Shown: one piece after another, positions 8,420-17,333 of the stretch
Layout of the letters: every line of letters starts with the position of its first letter
Numbering within the stretch: the first letter of the stretch is position 1
Source: Micromonospora pattaloongensis
Lineage (GTDB): Bacteria; Actinomycetota; Actinomycetes; Mycobacteriales; Micromonosporaceae
Assembly (NCBI RefSeq): GCF_900107255.1
Contig: NZ_FNPH01000007.1
Coordinates: forward strand, 1-64,000
Length of the DNA: 64,000 nt
Reading direction: 5' to 3'
Notes under the pieces: generated by a model
What the model saw: only the letters and a program-made list of their open reading frames with translations
The model's database searches: none
What the model was told of the DNA's origin: nothing
Program-made: the position numbers and the translations under genes

Positions 8420-9792
8420 CTTCCCGGAAAGATCTTCCCGAGCGAGTACGTGCGCTGTTAAGCGCACCAGCGAACGTTGCCGTGCACGGCAGTCCCGGTT
8501 CCGGAAAATCTTGGATCTCAGATCGCGTCATCGCAAGTCTCGATGGCGGTGGTGCGCGCCTTGTTAGAGTAGACCTCTCGACAGTTATGTCTGGGCTGGA
8601 GCTATTTTCTGAAATAGCTACCTCGACTTCGCAAAGTCTACGGCGCGAAGCCGGAACCTCGCTTCCACCGAACACACACGCAGCTTGGAAGGCCGCGCGG
8701 CTGCAAATCGAGCAGGCAGGCTGTCATGTCATACTTGTCCTGGACCAATTTGACCGCGCCCTACATTTTGACGATGGACAAGAATTCTTGCTACTTTTTC
8801 GTGAGCTTGTTCACCGCCCGGAGACATTGCCATGCACCGCCCTCATCCTGTCTCGAAGATCGCTACAATCTATTGAGGCAAAGGTTAGCGGAATTTCGAC
8901 GCTCGCCAGCGTTTGTTACACGGAATTTTTAGGAAGCGTCTCTATCGACGATGTCAGCTCCTTTGTGCCCGGCGTCAATAGCATCAGTGCGACCGATGCG
9001 ATCGAGTGCCTGAAGTGGTCGGGAGGTCATCCGGCGCTTGTGAAATACTGGCTGACCGTTCGTCCGGACCGCAATCCGGCACGCGCTGCCGACCTGGAAC
9101 GATCGAAGTTGTTTCTCCGGGTGATCGACTACCTTAATGAAATCGATTTAGTTGACGCTGCGGCGCAATTCGTGCTTGGTCCAATAATTGAAGACATGCT
9201 ACTTGAGAAGCAGGAGTTGGAGCTTCTAGGGATACTTTCCCTGCGAGGCGACAGCTCTGCGGATGAAGCAGCCTTATCTGACCAGGATATATTTCGTGAT
9301 GCGTTGAGGAATCGCACCTGGAGTCTGGATCCTTGGGGCATACTTGGTCGCGCCGAAGTGCGATTGCGCGCTGCGGTGGAGGCCCGAATGATGGACGTTT
9401 ATGGCAGTGATTGGCCGGCATTGGTGGCGAAAAAGAGTCCGGCAATCACGCGAGCGCGGAACGAGGCGCTTCAAAAGATGGAACGCGACCAGAAGATGTT
9501 TGCGCGGCAGGCTCCCTGGCTTTCCTATACCTATCCTGGTGACTTGTGGACGATCATTCAAGCTGAATGGCAGCACTTTCAAAAAGTCTTCGAGAAGAAT
9601 GACAAAGTGTACTGGAGAAGCGTTCTAACGGGGCTAGCTCAATATAGAGCACCTCTCGCTCACGGTCGGCCCGAAGTTCTCGGTGAAGCCCAACGGGCGC
9701 AATGTCGAATCTTCGCTAATGAGGTCATAGAATCGATCAACCGGTTCGAGGCGAGCACTCGGACGCTACCTAGAAGAACTGTCGAAACGTGA
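8416..9792 (+). CDS. P-loop ATPase with C-terminal Swt1-like HEPN domain
   Basis: A 458-residue protein starting at TTG 8416 inside the stop of the upstream ATPase gene. Walker A GSPGSGKS is at 25-32 and Walker B VILVLDQFD at about 105-113; the middle is a helical STAND-like region. The last 90 residues (YTYPGDLWTIIQAEWQHFQKVF...YRAPLAHGRPEVL) match the Swt1-type HEPN pattern, including the R-X4-H motif R411-H416 expected of an HEPN ribonuclease. HEPN domains in defence systems cut RNA when triggered, which fits an abortive-infection effector whose ATPase is controlled by the first gene. TTA codons (CTG TTA AGC near the start) and lower GC support recent transfer. The activity itself is inferred. 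Confidence 0.75.
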   Translation: MTSRKDLPERVRALLSAPANVAVHGSPGSGKSWISDRVIASLDGGGARLVRVDLSTVMSGLELFSEIATSTSQSLRREAGTSLPPNTHAAWKAARLQIEQAGCHVILVLDQFDRALHFDDGQEFLLLFRELVHRPETLPCTALILSRRSLQSIEAKVSGISTLASVCYTEFLGSVSIDDVSSFVPGVNSISATDAIECLKWSGGHPALVKYWLTVRPDRNPARAADLERSKLFLRVIDYLNEIDLVDAAAQFVLGPIIEDMLLEKQELELLGILSLRGDSSADEAALSDQDIFRDALRNRTWSLDPWGILGRAEVRLRAAVEARMMDVYGSDWPALVAKKSPAITRARNEALQKMERDQKMFARQAPWLSYTYPGDLWTIIQAEWQHFQKVFEKNDKVYWRSVLTGLAQYRAPLAHGRPEVLGEAQRAQCRIFANEVIESINRFEASTRTLPRRTVET

Positions 9793-9813
9793 ATGTGCGA
9801 TCGAACAACTAAA

Positions 9814-9923
9814 CCCTCGACACTGTGAGGCGAGGGACAATCAAATACCTGGTTGAGGTTATTGCATCAGCGACTAGAACCCCGCGACGCAGCAAGTGAA
9901 GCGAGGGAAATCGTTGCGGGGTT
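9814..9923. repeat. Two successive hairpins sharing GTGARGCGAGGGA
   Basis: Just after the HEPN gene, CCCTCG (9814-9819) pairs with CGAGGG (9831-9836). Then AACCCCGCGACG (9878-9889) pairs with CGTTGCGGGGTT (9912-9923), 12 pairs with one G-T wobble and a 22-base loop. A motif GTGARGCGAGGGA occurs in both, at 9825 and 9896. No T-run follows, so this is not a classical terminator; it may be a structured RNA or a protein-binding repeat of the ATPase module. Confidence 0.45.
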
Positions 9924-10011
9924 GGAGGCTGCCGGGTCGCACCACAGGTGCATACTTCATCACCTCGGGTGGCGCTCCTTGAGCGTCACGCCGTCTCGCG
10001 TCCGTCCGGTC

Positions 10012-10337
10012 TCATCGCGATGACAGGGTGCGCGACGGTACGCCTTCGACCACGAGGTCGTAATGGTGGCCGACGTGCGAGAGCTGCCCTGCCGCGAACG
10101 CTGCCTCCGGGCGCGATGCCTCACGTCTGCGTCCCAGCACGCTATGCCGACCAACTATCGAGTCGTCGGCAGACGCAGATGCCGGACGCCGCCAGGACAT
10201 GCTCAGTCATGTACTCACCGAGTTTGTCCATACGGGCGGCGGTGGCGACGGCGTCGCTGGCGAACGTGATGGCGACGGCCGTCCCATGGCCGTGGGTCCC
10301 AGAAAGCCGCAACACGCTGCCGTGCCGACGTCGTCAT
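10012..10337 (-). pseudogene. Possible degraded minus-strand gene of unknown function
   Basis: The 730 bases between the HEPN ATPase and the DUF3883 gene contain no intact gene that I trust. On the minus strand, protein-like stretches appear in different frames: MTTSARQRVAAFWDPR from ATG 10337, then GTAVAITFASDAVATAARMDK ending at 10142, then SHVGHHYDLVVEGVP ending at 10012. They could be one decayed gene, but there is no recognised family and no ribosome site. Confidence 0.22.
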
Positions 10338-10522
10338 GACGGAATGCTATCGGTGGATCTGGGCAAAGACAGGTGCGCAGCTCCAAGACTTTCAGCGGAG
10401 TGACGAGGGGACGGCCCTTAACTCCGACGTCGAATCCTGGTGGTTGTCCCCTCGGTGTCCTTCCACTGGTGGCGACCGCGAAGTACCGTGCCTGCACAAC
10501 GGTTCCTTGGTGGGAGCAAACA

Positions 10523-10912
10523 ATGGAGATCGTAGGTAACCGAGCAATTGAGACAGCTGCGATCGACTACGTCATCATGAGAGAGCGTGAAGCCGGACGG
10601 ACGGCATGCGACGTGAGGGGAACCGGATCCGCAGGTGACGTGGCGAGTCCACCCCGCATGATCGAGGTGAAGGCTTACGGGAAGTCAGCCAGGGGCACCG
10701 ATCTGTGGCTCGAAGTCCGCCAGGTCGAGGAAGCCCTTCAGAACCCCGACTTCTGGATCTACGTGGTCGAGAACGTCCGTCAAGGCGATCCCAGCCAGTT
10801 CACGCTCAAGATGCTCGGGGGAGAACGCCTCCAGAAACTGCTAGGACGGGCGAAGGAGCAGCGGTACTACACGCTCCCGTGGCCCGTTGCTGATTACGAC
10901 ACACCCGCGTGA
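10523..10912 (+). CDS. DUF3883 domain protein
   Basis: A 129-residue protein starting at ATG 10523 behind GGTGGGAG. It carries the DUF3883 core: NRAIETAAIDYVIMREREAGR, then DVRGTGSAGD, then MIEVKAYGK, then DLWLEVRQVEEALQNPDFWIYVV. The D...EVK arrangement is PD-(D/E)XK-like. DUF3883 occurs as a stand-alone or C-terminal domain in restriction-modification and other defence loci. It lies between the ATPase-HEPN pair and convergent pglW, 62 bases from the pglW stop. GC content is intermediate. Its exact job here is unknown; an accessory role in DNA recognition or cleavage is inferred. Confidence 0.75.
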   Translation: MEIVGNRAIETAAIDYVIMREREAGRTACDVRGTGSAGDVASPPRMIEVKAYGKSARGTDLWLEVRQVEEALQNPDFWIYVVENVRQGDPSQFTLKMLGGERLQKLLGRAKEQRYYTLPWPVADYDTPA

Positions 10913-10973
10913 ATCCTGGATCCACGCCCTGACGTACTCGCCATCGCACGTCGCCAGCGATTCAGCCTAGGAG

Positions 10974-13900
10974 TTACGCCGTGACGGCGCTGCGGTGAGC
11001 GTTGACGACCCAGGCGTCCGGCAGGGCGATCCACTCGTTGTCACCCACCCGCACCACCGAACCGTCCAGCTTGGGCAGCAGCGCCGGATCCTCCATCGGG
11101 CAGAGCAGCCACACGTCCCCCGCCCCACCCCGCGCCGCGTCGGCCAGCTCGTAGAGCCGGTCCATCGCCCGGTAGCGCGCCAGCACCGCCGCGTCGTGCA
11201 GCAGCACCGGCCCCGCGTCGGCCGACAGCTCGGCGCGCAGCTCCGGCGCGGCCAACTGCCACGCCCGCTCGACGTACTCCCCCAGCTTGATGGCGCCCCG
11301 GGAGCCGGGCGGCGCGATGTCCGCTCCGACCACCGTCTCCCAGGTCGGCTTGGGATGCGCGTCGACCAGGGCGTGCAGGTGGTCGAGGAATCGGGCCGCC
11401 ACGTTGACCGGTCGGGCGTCGAAGCGCCGGGCCAGCTCTTCGCGCGCCAGCCCGTACCGGGACAGTCGTACCGTCAGGGCCCGGAACCCGCCGGCGGACC
11501 GCGCGCCGGTCAGTCGCTCCTCGGCCCGCATCGCCGCCGCCAGCTCCGGCGACTCGGCCGTCCACCGGCTCGGCGCGGCGGTCACCGACGGGCGCCGCTG
11601 CATGATCGACATGGAGGACGAGGCGTTGCGGGCCGGCAACGGGACGTACCGGTCGCGGTCCCAGCGCAGCTCGAAGCCGGCCTCGGCGAGCAGCCGGTCC
11701 AGCTTCGGATGCGGGGGCAGCGGGTCCAGTTCGGGGAAGCGCGTCCGCACCCGCTGGGTCACCTGCTCCGGCGTCAGCCCGCGACCCCCGTCCGGCGAGG
11801 CCGCCGGGGGCACCACGCCGGCCTGGGCCAACCGCAGCGCGCGGACCGGGTCGAGGTCGCGCGGGTAGAGCTCCAGCCGCGCGGTCGCAGCGGCGCGCTC
11901 CGAGGCCACCGCGGCGAGCAGCACGCGCCGCCGCTCGTCGATGACGTCGGCCGCGCCGCCGGGCGCGGTGACCGCCGCGAGGGTACGCAGCACCGTCGCC
12001 GGGCTGGGCAGCACCTCGCTGGCGGCGAGCTTGTCGGCAGCCCTGCCGAGCGCGTCGGCGTAGTCGAGCAGCGCTGGCGCGGCCGGAGTGTCCGGCGCGT
12101 CGTCCTCTCCCGCTTCCAGGGCCACCAGCAGCCGGTCACCGCGCGGGTGTGGCTTGCCGTTGATGTCGGCGCGGGCATGCCGGCGCAGCAGCAGGCGCGG
12201 TTCGTCGGCGAGCGCGTCGATCTCCACGGCGGCCCGCACCGCGGCGACCGCCACCGCGAGCCGCAACGCATCCCCGGTACGCACCGAGCCGCGGCTGCTC
12301 AGCAGGGCCGCGGCCAGCTCGGCGACGCCCATCACCCGGCCGCCGTCGCGCAGCAGCTCGATGATCTGGGTACGCACGCTGCCGACCACCGGGATGTCGT
12401 TCCAGCGCTTGCGCTGCTTGCCGAGGATCTGCGCGATCCGGGCCGGGGTGACATCGAGCCGCTTGGCCACCTGCGGGTGCTGGGGCCACAGCGGCAGGTC
12501 CGGCAGTACGCCGGTGGCGTCGGGCAGGTGCAGCGCCAGCCGGGTGGCCTCGACGTCCTTGGGATTGCGGCTGGCCGGGACGAGCAGGGTGGCGATGGCG
12601 TCCAGTCCGACGCGTACCAGATCGGGGTCGCCGTCCCCGGCAGCGGCCTCGGAGGCGATCTCCTCCGTCGCGGCCTTGCGCGCGGCGGCCGTGGTGGGAA
12701 TGGTCTCCCGCTCCCCCAGCCGGCCGCGCCACTCCTTCACCCGGCGCTGCAGCTCCTGGCGGGTCTTGGCACCCAGGCCGGGCAGGTGGGCGAGCTTGTT
12801 GGCGACGGCGAGCAGCTCGCCGACGGTGGTGGCGTCGAGGCGGTGGGCGGCGGAGACCGCGCGCGGGGTCAGCCCGGCGGCCTCCAGCGCGGTCGCGCGG
12901 GTCGCCTTGGTGGCGGCCTCGTCGCGGGCGGCCTCGGCGGCCTTCTCGTCCGGTTCGTCGGCCTCGATCTCCGGGTGGTCGGTGCCGACCGGGGCGCTCG
13001 CGTCTGAGCGGCGAAACACCTGCTGCCAGGCGTCGCGCATGTCCTTGAGCGAGGCGAACCGCTGGCGGTGGTCGCGGTGCAGGGCGCGCTGGAGGAAGTC
13101 CACCAGGCCGTCGCGGATCGCCGGGTCGAACGCCTCGACCGCCAGCACCGGCGGGCCCTCGGTCAGCTGCGGCTCGGTGCCGCCGTCACCCCAGACGGGC
13201 AGCTCGCCGGAGGCCATCTCGTGCAGGGTGACCCCGAGGGCGTACCACTCGGCGTGCTTGTCGTAACCGGGGCGATTGGCGGTGCCGAGGAACGGGTCGA
13301 GGTAGCGGGGGGTGCCGGCGGTGATCTCCTTGACCGAGACGCCGGCCAGGGAGAAGTCGAAGAGCACGAGCTGCTTGGTGCGGTTGGGGCGCACCCGGAT
13401 GGCGATGTTGTCGGGCTTGATGTCCCGGTGGTAGACGCCCTCCCCCTCCAGGTAGTCGAGGGCGCCGAACAGGTAGTCGCTGTAGGTCTCCAGCTCGTCG
13501 ACGGTGAGCCGGCCGTCGTCGCGCAGCTTGCGGGCCAGGGTGCGGTCACCGGCGTGCTCCAGCACGATGACCGTGCGGTTGCCGATCTGCAGCGGCTCCG
13601 GCCGGGCCAGCCGGATCACCCGCGAGTCGGTGAGCGGGCCGAGCACCCTCGCCTCGTGCGCGAGCCGGGCGCCCTTCTCGTCGGAGAGCCCGACCTTGAG
13701 CACCTCCTCCCGGCGGGTGCGCTCGTTGAAGCCGAGGAACGCCCGGCAGGTCGAGCCGGTGCCGAGGCTGCGGACAATCTTCCACTCGCCGACCCGGTCG
13801 CCGCCGCGCGCTTCGAGCGGGTCGACCTGCTCGGGCTCCGGCTCCTCCGGGTGCACCGACGCCGGCGGCGGCGCGGTCAGCTCCTCCTCGACCACCTGGA

Positions 13901-15398
13901 GCATCTCGACGAACTCGGCCACCGTAGTGAGGCGCTGGGTCGGCACCGGCGCGGTGGCCGCCTGGATCAGCTCGTCGGCGAACTCGGTGATCCCGTCGGC
14001 GATCGCGGAGGCGCGCAGCCCGTTGTCCCGGGCCAGCCGGGTCAGCAGCTCGGCACGCTTCGCCGCCGGCGGCTGGCCGGTCAGGATCAGGTAGCTCAGC
14101 GCGCCCAGGCCGAAGACGTCCATCGCGACCGCGTCCGGCTTCGGCGCGGTCAGCTCCGGCGCGAGGTACGCCTCGGCGGAGCGCTCGATGTGCGAGGCCG
14201 CGTGCGTGGAGAGAGTGACCGGGTCGCCGCTGCTGCCCCCGCCGCTCCCGTCGACACCGCGGGTCGCCGCCTGCCAGTCGCTGAGCTGCAGCTGAGGAGT
14301 CAGCCACGCCTCGTCCTCGCTGCCACCCCGCCGCTGCCGTCCAGGGCTGACCAGGACGCTGCGCGCCGACAGGGCGCGATGGTGCAACCGCCGGCGGTGC
14401 GCGTACGCGACTGTCTCCGCGAGCTGGCGGATCATCGCCAGGCGGCTGAGCGCGTCGAGGCGGTCGCCGTACTGGGCCATGTAGTGGTCGAGGCGGATCG
14501 AGCGGGGGTCGTACCGGAAGATCAGCGCCGGTCCCGCCTCGTGCGACTCCATCGAGTCGACCTGAACGATCCCGGGGTGATTGATGCCGTGCAGCACCTG
14601 CATCTCGCGCTTGGCGGCGCGTTCGATGCTGGCCCGCTCGGCCTGCACCGCGTTGCGCTCGACGAGGTAGATCCGGACCCTCCGGCGCTCCCGCTCCAGG
14701 TCGCGGTGCCGGGCCTCGTGATCCTGCCAGGTCGGGCCGAGGTCGAACGGGCGCGGCTCCAGCTGCCACGACCCGATCTCGTAGTGCTTGCGGCTGCGGG
14801 CGATGCCGACCGCCTTGAGGAGGTCCGGCAGCGACGCGGACATCTCCTTCGTGACCCGATGCTGCTCGTCCTGCGGCGGGCGCTGCAACAGGGAGGTGAT
14901 CGCCGGCAGCGGGCCCGGCTGGTGACCGGCCGCCGGCTCCGGACCGTAGATGCCGTGCAGGTGGTAATCGGAGAGGCCGATGTGCAGGCCGGGCTTGGAC
15001 AGGAACACCGCCGCCTGCACGAACGGGATTTTGACCGACGCGCCCTTGCGCTGAGTCGCCGCGACCTGGAGCAGGGACTTGAGCTTCTTGGCCTTCATGT
15101 CCGCCAGATGCAGCGGGTTTTCGAAAGTGCGCGTGCTGTTGGGCCCGTTCAGGATCCAGTTGGAGCCGCTGGAGACCAGCCGGCCGGTCAGGCTCTTGAT
15201 CTCGATCAGGTAGAGCCCACCCGGTCCCGCCACCAGCAGGTCGACCTCGTACGGGTGGCCGGTCTGCGCGGTGAAGGTGAAGTTCGACCAGGCCCGGTAG
15301 GGCTCAGTGTCCGGCAGCAGCGCCTGGACGTGCGCCAGCGCCTCGCGCTCGTGCGCGAACTGCGACGGCGTGATCGTCGTCCACCGGCCTTCCTGCAT
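10974..15398 (-). CDS. pglW: BREX-2/Pgl serine/threonine kinase PglW
   Basis: A 1474-residue multidomain protein. It starts at ATG 15398 (MQEGRWTTIT) because the NERD nuclease-like domain begins there: D53 in EVDLLV and E66-x-K68 in LIEIKSLTG. The first kinase-like region (about 215-470) has LHHRALSARSV in place of HRDLKxxN, so it looks catalytically dead. The second kinase (about 530-800) keeps a glycine loop GTGSTC, VLKVG, YHRDIKPDN and DFS in place of DFG. A helix-hairpin-helix-like segment LAHLPGLGAKTRQELQRR lies near residue 870, followed by a long helical C-terminus. PglW is the kinase of the Pgl/BREX-2 phage-defence system. It is convergent with the DUF3883 gene and separated from pglX by a foreign block. 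Confidence 0.92.
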   Translation of the reverse strand: MQEGRWTTITPSQFAHEREALAHVQALLPDTEPYRAWSNFTFTAQTGHPYEVDLLVAGPGGLYLIEIKSLTGRLVSSGSNWILNGPNSTRTFENPLHLADMKAKKLKSLLQVAATQRKGASVKIPFVQAAVFLSKPGLHIGLSDYHLHGIYGPEPAAGHQPGPLPAITSLLQRPPQDEQHRVTKEMSASLPDLLKAVGIARSRKHYEIGSWQLEPRPFDLGPTWQDHEARHRDLERERRRVRIYLVERNAVQAERASIERAAKREMQVLHGINHPGIVQVDSMESHEAGPALIFRYDPRSIRLDHYMAQYGDRLDALSRLAMIRQLAETVAYAHRRRLHHRALSARSVLVSPGRQRRGGSEDEAWLTPQLQLSDWQAATRGVDGSGGGSSGDPVTLSTHAASHIERSAEAYLAPELTAPKPDAVAMDVFGLGALSYLILTGQPPAAKRAELLTRLARDNGLRASAIADGITEFADELIQAATAPVPTQRLTTVAEFVEMLQVVEEELTAPPPASVHPEEPEPEQVDPLEARGGDRVGEWKIVRSLGTGSTCRAFLGFNERTRREEVLKVGLSDEKGARLAHEARVLGPLTDSRVIRLARPEPLQIGNRTVIVLEHAGDRTLARKLRDDGRLTVDELETYSDYLFGALDYLEGEGVYHRDIKPDNIAIRVRPNRTKQLVLFDFSLAGVSVKEITAGTPRYLDPFLGTANRPGYDKHAEWYALGVTLHEMASGELPVWGDGGTEPQLTEGPPVLAVEAFDPAIRDGLVDFLQRALHRDHRQRFASLKDMRDAWQQVFRRSDASAPVGTDHPEIEADEPDEKAAEAARDEAATKATRATALEAAGLTPRAVSAAHRLDATTVGELLAVANKLAHLPGLGAKTRQELQRRVKEWRGRLGERETIPTTAAARKAATEEIASEAAAGDGDPDLVRVGLDAIATLLVPASRNPKDVEATRLALHLPDATGVLPDLPLWPQHPQVAKRLDVTPARIAQILGKQRKRWNDIPVVGSVRTQIIELLRDGGRVMGVAELAAALLSSRGSVRTGDALRLAVAVAAVRAAVEIDALADEPRLLLRRHARADINGKPHPRGDRLLVALEAGEDDAPDTPAAPALLDYADALGRAADKLAASEVLPSPATVLRTLAAVTAPGGAADVIDERRRVLLAAVASERAAATARLELYPRDLDPVRALRLAQAGVVPPAASPDGGRGLTPEQVTQRVRTRFPELDPLPPHPKLDRLLAEAGFELRWDRDRYVPLPARNASSSMSIMQRRPSVTAAPSRWTAESPELAAAMRAEERLTGARSAGGFRALTVRLSRYGLAREELARRFDARPVNVAARFLDHLHALVDAHPKPTWETVVGADIAPPGSRGAIKLGEYVERAWQLAAPELRAELSADAGPVLLHDAAVLARYRAMDRLYELADAARGGAGDVWLLCPMEDPALLPKLDGSVVRVGDNEWIALPDAWVVNAHRSAVTA

Positions 15399-15769
15399 GC
15401 GGAAGATCCTAAGCCCAGCTGACCAGGACTCACTTGCCTGGCACGCCCGGTCCACGGCGACTACCGGGACGCCGAACGACTCGACCACCGTCCGAGTGCG
15501 CTGCACCAACCGAGGACCAGTGGGCGCACCGCTGGTAGCCGGCCGCGTGGTCAGCAGCCAAGCGGAGCAGGCGACTCAGTTCCTCGGCCGGCGCACCACA
15601 TCCCCCGGGCCCCATCGGCCATGGCCTCGACTACGGCCAGCCTGTGACACCAACGCCATGCTTACCGTCCGACACCGCAGCCGCCACGACATGCGGTCGA
15701 CGGCTGGATGTATTGCACACCGCGCAGGCGGCAACGCGCGCACGGCGGCTACGAGCGGAAGACACGGAG
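15399..15769. other. Intergenic region upstream of pglW
   Basis: This 371-base stretch separates the methyltransferase stop (15770) from the pglW start (15398), both on the minus strand, so it should hold the pglW promoter. The pglW frame stays open to 15509 but without a family match or ribosome site. I see no convincing gene, RNA or strong palindrome here. Confidence 0.5.
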
Positions 15770-16528
15770 TCAGCGGGGTGCGCGTCTGGCCTCGATCAGG
15801 GTCCTGCTGGAATGGGCCACGAAGGCGCCATGCCTGCGGATGTGGGCATCAAGTCGTTCGAGATGGGCACGGTAGCGCTCGACGCTGAAGTCGGGTACCC
15901 ACCAGACGCATTTGCGCAGGACGTAGACGACCGCGCCGATGTCGAAGAACTCCATCCGGCAACGGGCGGTGCGCAGGTCCACGATCTGCAGCCCGGCCGC
16001 CCGCGCCGCGGCGACTTCCCGGTTGGGATCACGAGCGAGGCGCTGGCCGGGCAGCGGGCCGAGAAAGTACTCGATGAGCTCGAACGCGGAGGCGGGTCCG
16101 ACGTGCTGGGCAAGGTAGCTGCCGCCATCGACCAACACGCGGGCGATCTGCGACCAGTCGGGGTCGACGGGATGGCGGCTGGTCACCAGCTGGAAGCTGG
16201 CGTCGGGGAACGGCAACGGCCGGCCCGGCTCAACCGGGACGACCTCAACTCCCCGGGGGCACAGCAGGGCACGGGCACGCTCCACGTTCGGCCGCCACCC
16301 CTCGGTGACCACCATCCGCCGCGGCAGCTGCGGCACCCCGGCGATGACCTCACCGCCGCCGGTGTCGATATCCAACGCCGAGGCAACGTGGGGCATGCGC
16401 GACGCGAGCAGGCGCGAGTACCCCCACGGCGGTCGCTGTTCGGTGGCCCGGCCGTCGAGCCAGTCGAAGCTCCACCCGGACACGTCCACCGCGGCGGCCT
16501 CATCGACCAGGTCGTTGAACGTACGCAC
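15770..16528 (-). CDS. SAM-dependent methyltransferase (class I)
   Basis: A 252-residue protein with a Rossmann-type methyltransferase layout: ALDIDTGGGEVIAGV (motif I), then ERARALLCPRGVEVVPVE, then LPFPDASFQLVTSRHPVDPDW (motif IV region), then RVLVDGGSYLAQHVG. Proteins of this type usually methylate small molecules. The C-terminus contains WWVPDFSVERYRAHLERLDAHI. It is upstream of pglW but separated by 371 bases, so it is probably not part of the defence system. The substrate cannot be told from sequence. Confidence 0.85.
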   Translation of the reverse strand: MRTFNDLVDEAAAVDVSGWSFDWLDGRATEQRPPWGYSRLLASRMPHVASALDIDTGGGEVIAGVPQLPRRMVVTEGWRPNVERARALLCPRGVEVVPVEPGRPLPFPDASFQLVTSRHPVDPDWSQIARVLVDGGSYLAQHVGPASAFELIEYFLGPLPGQRLARDPNREVAAARAAGLQIVDLRTARCRMEFFDIGAVVYVLRKCVWWVPDFSVERYRAHLERLDAHIRRHGAFVAHSSRTLIEARRAPR

Positions 16529-16633
16529 ACCCGCATCCTCACCGCGCCGTCAACTGGCTTTCGTCCACGGGCACCACCACGCTTGTGTCGTAGACGCGTC
16601 ACGGGCGGCGGGGCGGCTTCCCGCTAAGCACCC

Positions 16634-17239
16634 CTAGGCGCGGTAGGGCCGAGCTGCGCGGGCATCGCGCAACACCCGCGCCCACCAGGCGATCTGGTCC
16701 AGCAGCGCTCTCGCCGCCTGGTTCACCGGCCCGCTCTCCAGCGGCTCACCACGTTCGCCGAACTTGCCGTGGCACATCGCAAAGCTGACCGTCTCGCGGA
16801 CGGTCACGGGGTGCAGCTCGGCGAAGACCACCCGCAGTTGCTCCACCGCCCGTAGGCCGCCGGAGATGCCGCCGTAGGACACGAAGCCGACGGGCTTGGC
16901 ATGCCACTCCGGATTCACCGCGTCGATGGCAATTTTCAGCGCGCCCGGGTAGCCGTGGTTGTACTCGGGCGTGACGACCACGAATGCGTCTGCCCGGCCG
17001 ATTCGCTCGGCGAAGGCGCGTACATCCTCGGCCTCGTACTGCCCGGTGACGACCGGAGTGGCCTGGCCGGCCACCGGGAGCGGGGTTTCCGCCAGGTCGA
17101 TCAGGTCTACGACCACGTCTCCGCGCTGCTCGGCCTGCCGGGTGCACCATTTCGCCACCACCGGACCGAATCGGCCCGAGCGGACGCTGGCGAGGATAAC
17201 CGCCAGCCGGTACGGCGACTCCGTCACGTCTGCCCCCAC
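16634..17239 (-). CDS. NADPH-dependent FMN reductase
   Basis: A 201-residue flavodoxin-like protein starting at GTG 17239. Family signatures: LAVILASVRSGRFGPVVAKW (FMN phosphate loop region), DAFVVVTPEYNHGYPGALKIAIDAV (the conserved PEYN-G-PG-LK-ID block) and KPVGFVSYGGISGGLRAVEQLR. It uses NADPH to reduce FMN or quinones and azo compounds. It is a lone gene between the methyltransferase and an ABC transporter remnant. Confidence 0.9.
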   Translation of the reverse strand: MGADVTESPYRLAVILASVRSGRFGPVVAKWCTRQAEQRGDVVVDLIDLAETPLPVAGQATPVVTGQYEAEDVRAFAERIGRADAFVVVTPEYNHGYPGALKIAIDAVNPEWHAKPVGFVSYGGISGGLRAVEQLRVVFAELHPVTVRETVSFAMCHGKFGERGEPLESGPVNQAARALLDQIAWWARVLRDARAARPYRA

Positions 17240-17333
17240 TATCTCTCACATCCCGACGCGTACAGCGCGGGGTGCGGGGCCGCCGATCTACGGTGCGGGC
17301 TGCCGCGATGAGCACCACCGCGGCCACCCTAGA

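Noticed and set aside
9948-10403. A 151-codon plus-strand gene between the ATPase pair and DUF3883
   Set aside because: No ribosome site, mixed composition and no motif; the minus strand has more protein-like but broken stretches.
13068-15422. A 784-codon plus-strand open frame
   Set aside because: It is antisense to the well-supported pglW kinase gene and has no family character.
1-15509. A complete BREX-2/Pgl system
   Set aside because: Only pglX and pglW are visible. pglY, pglZ and other BREX-2 genes are not in the window, so completeness cannot be claimed.
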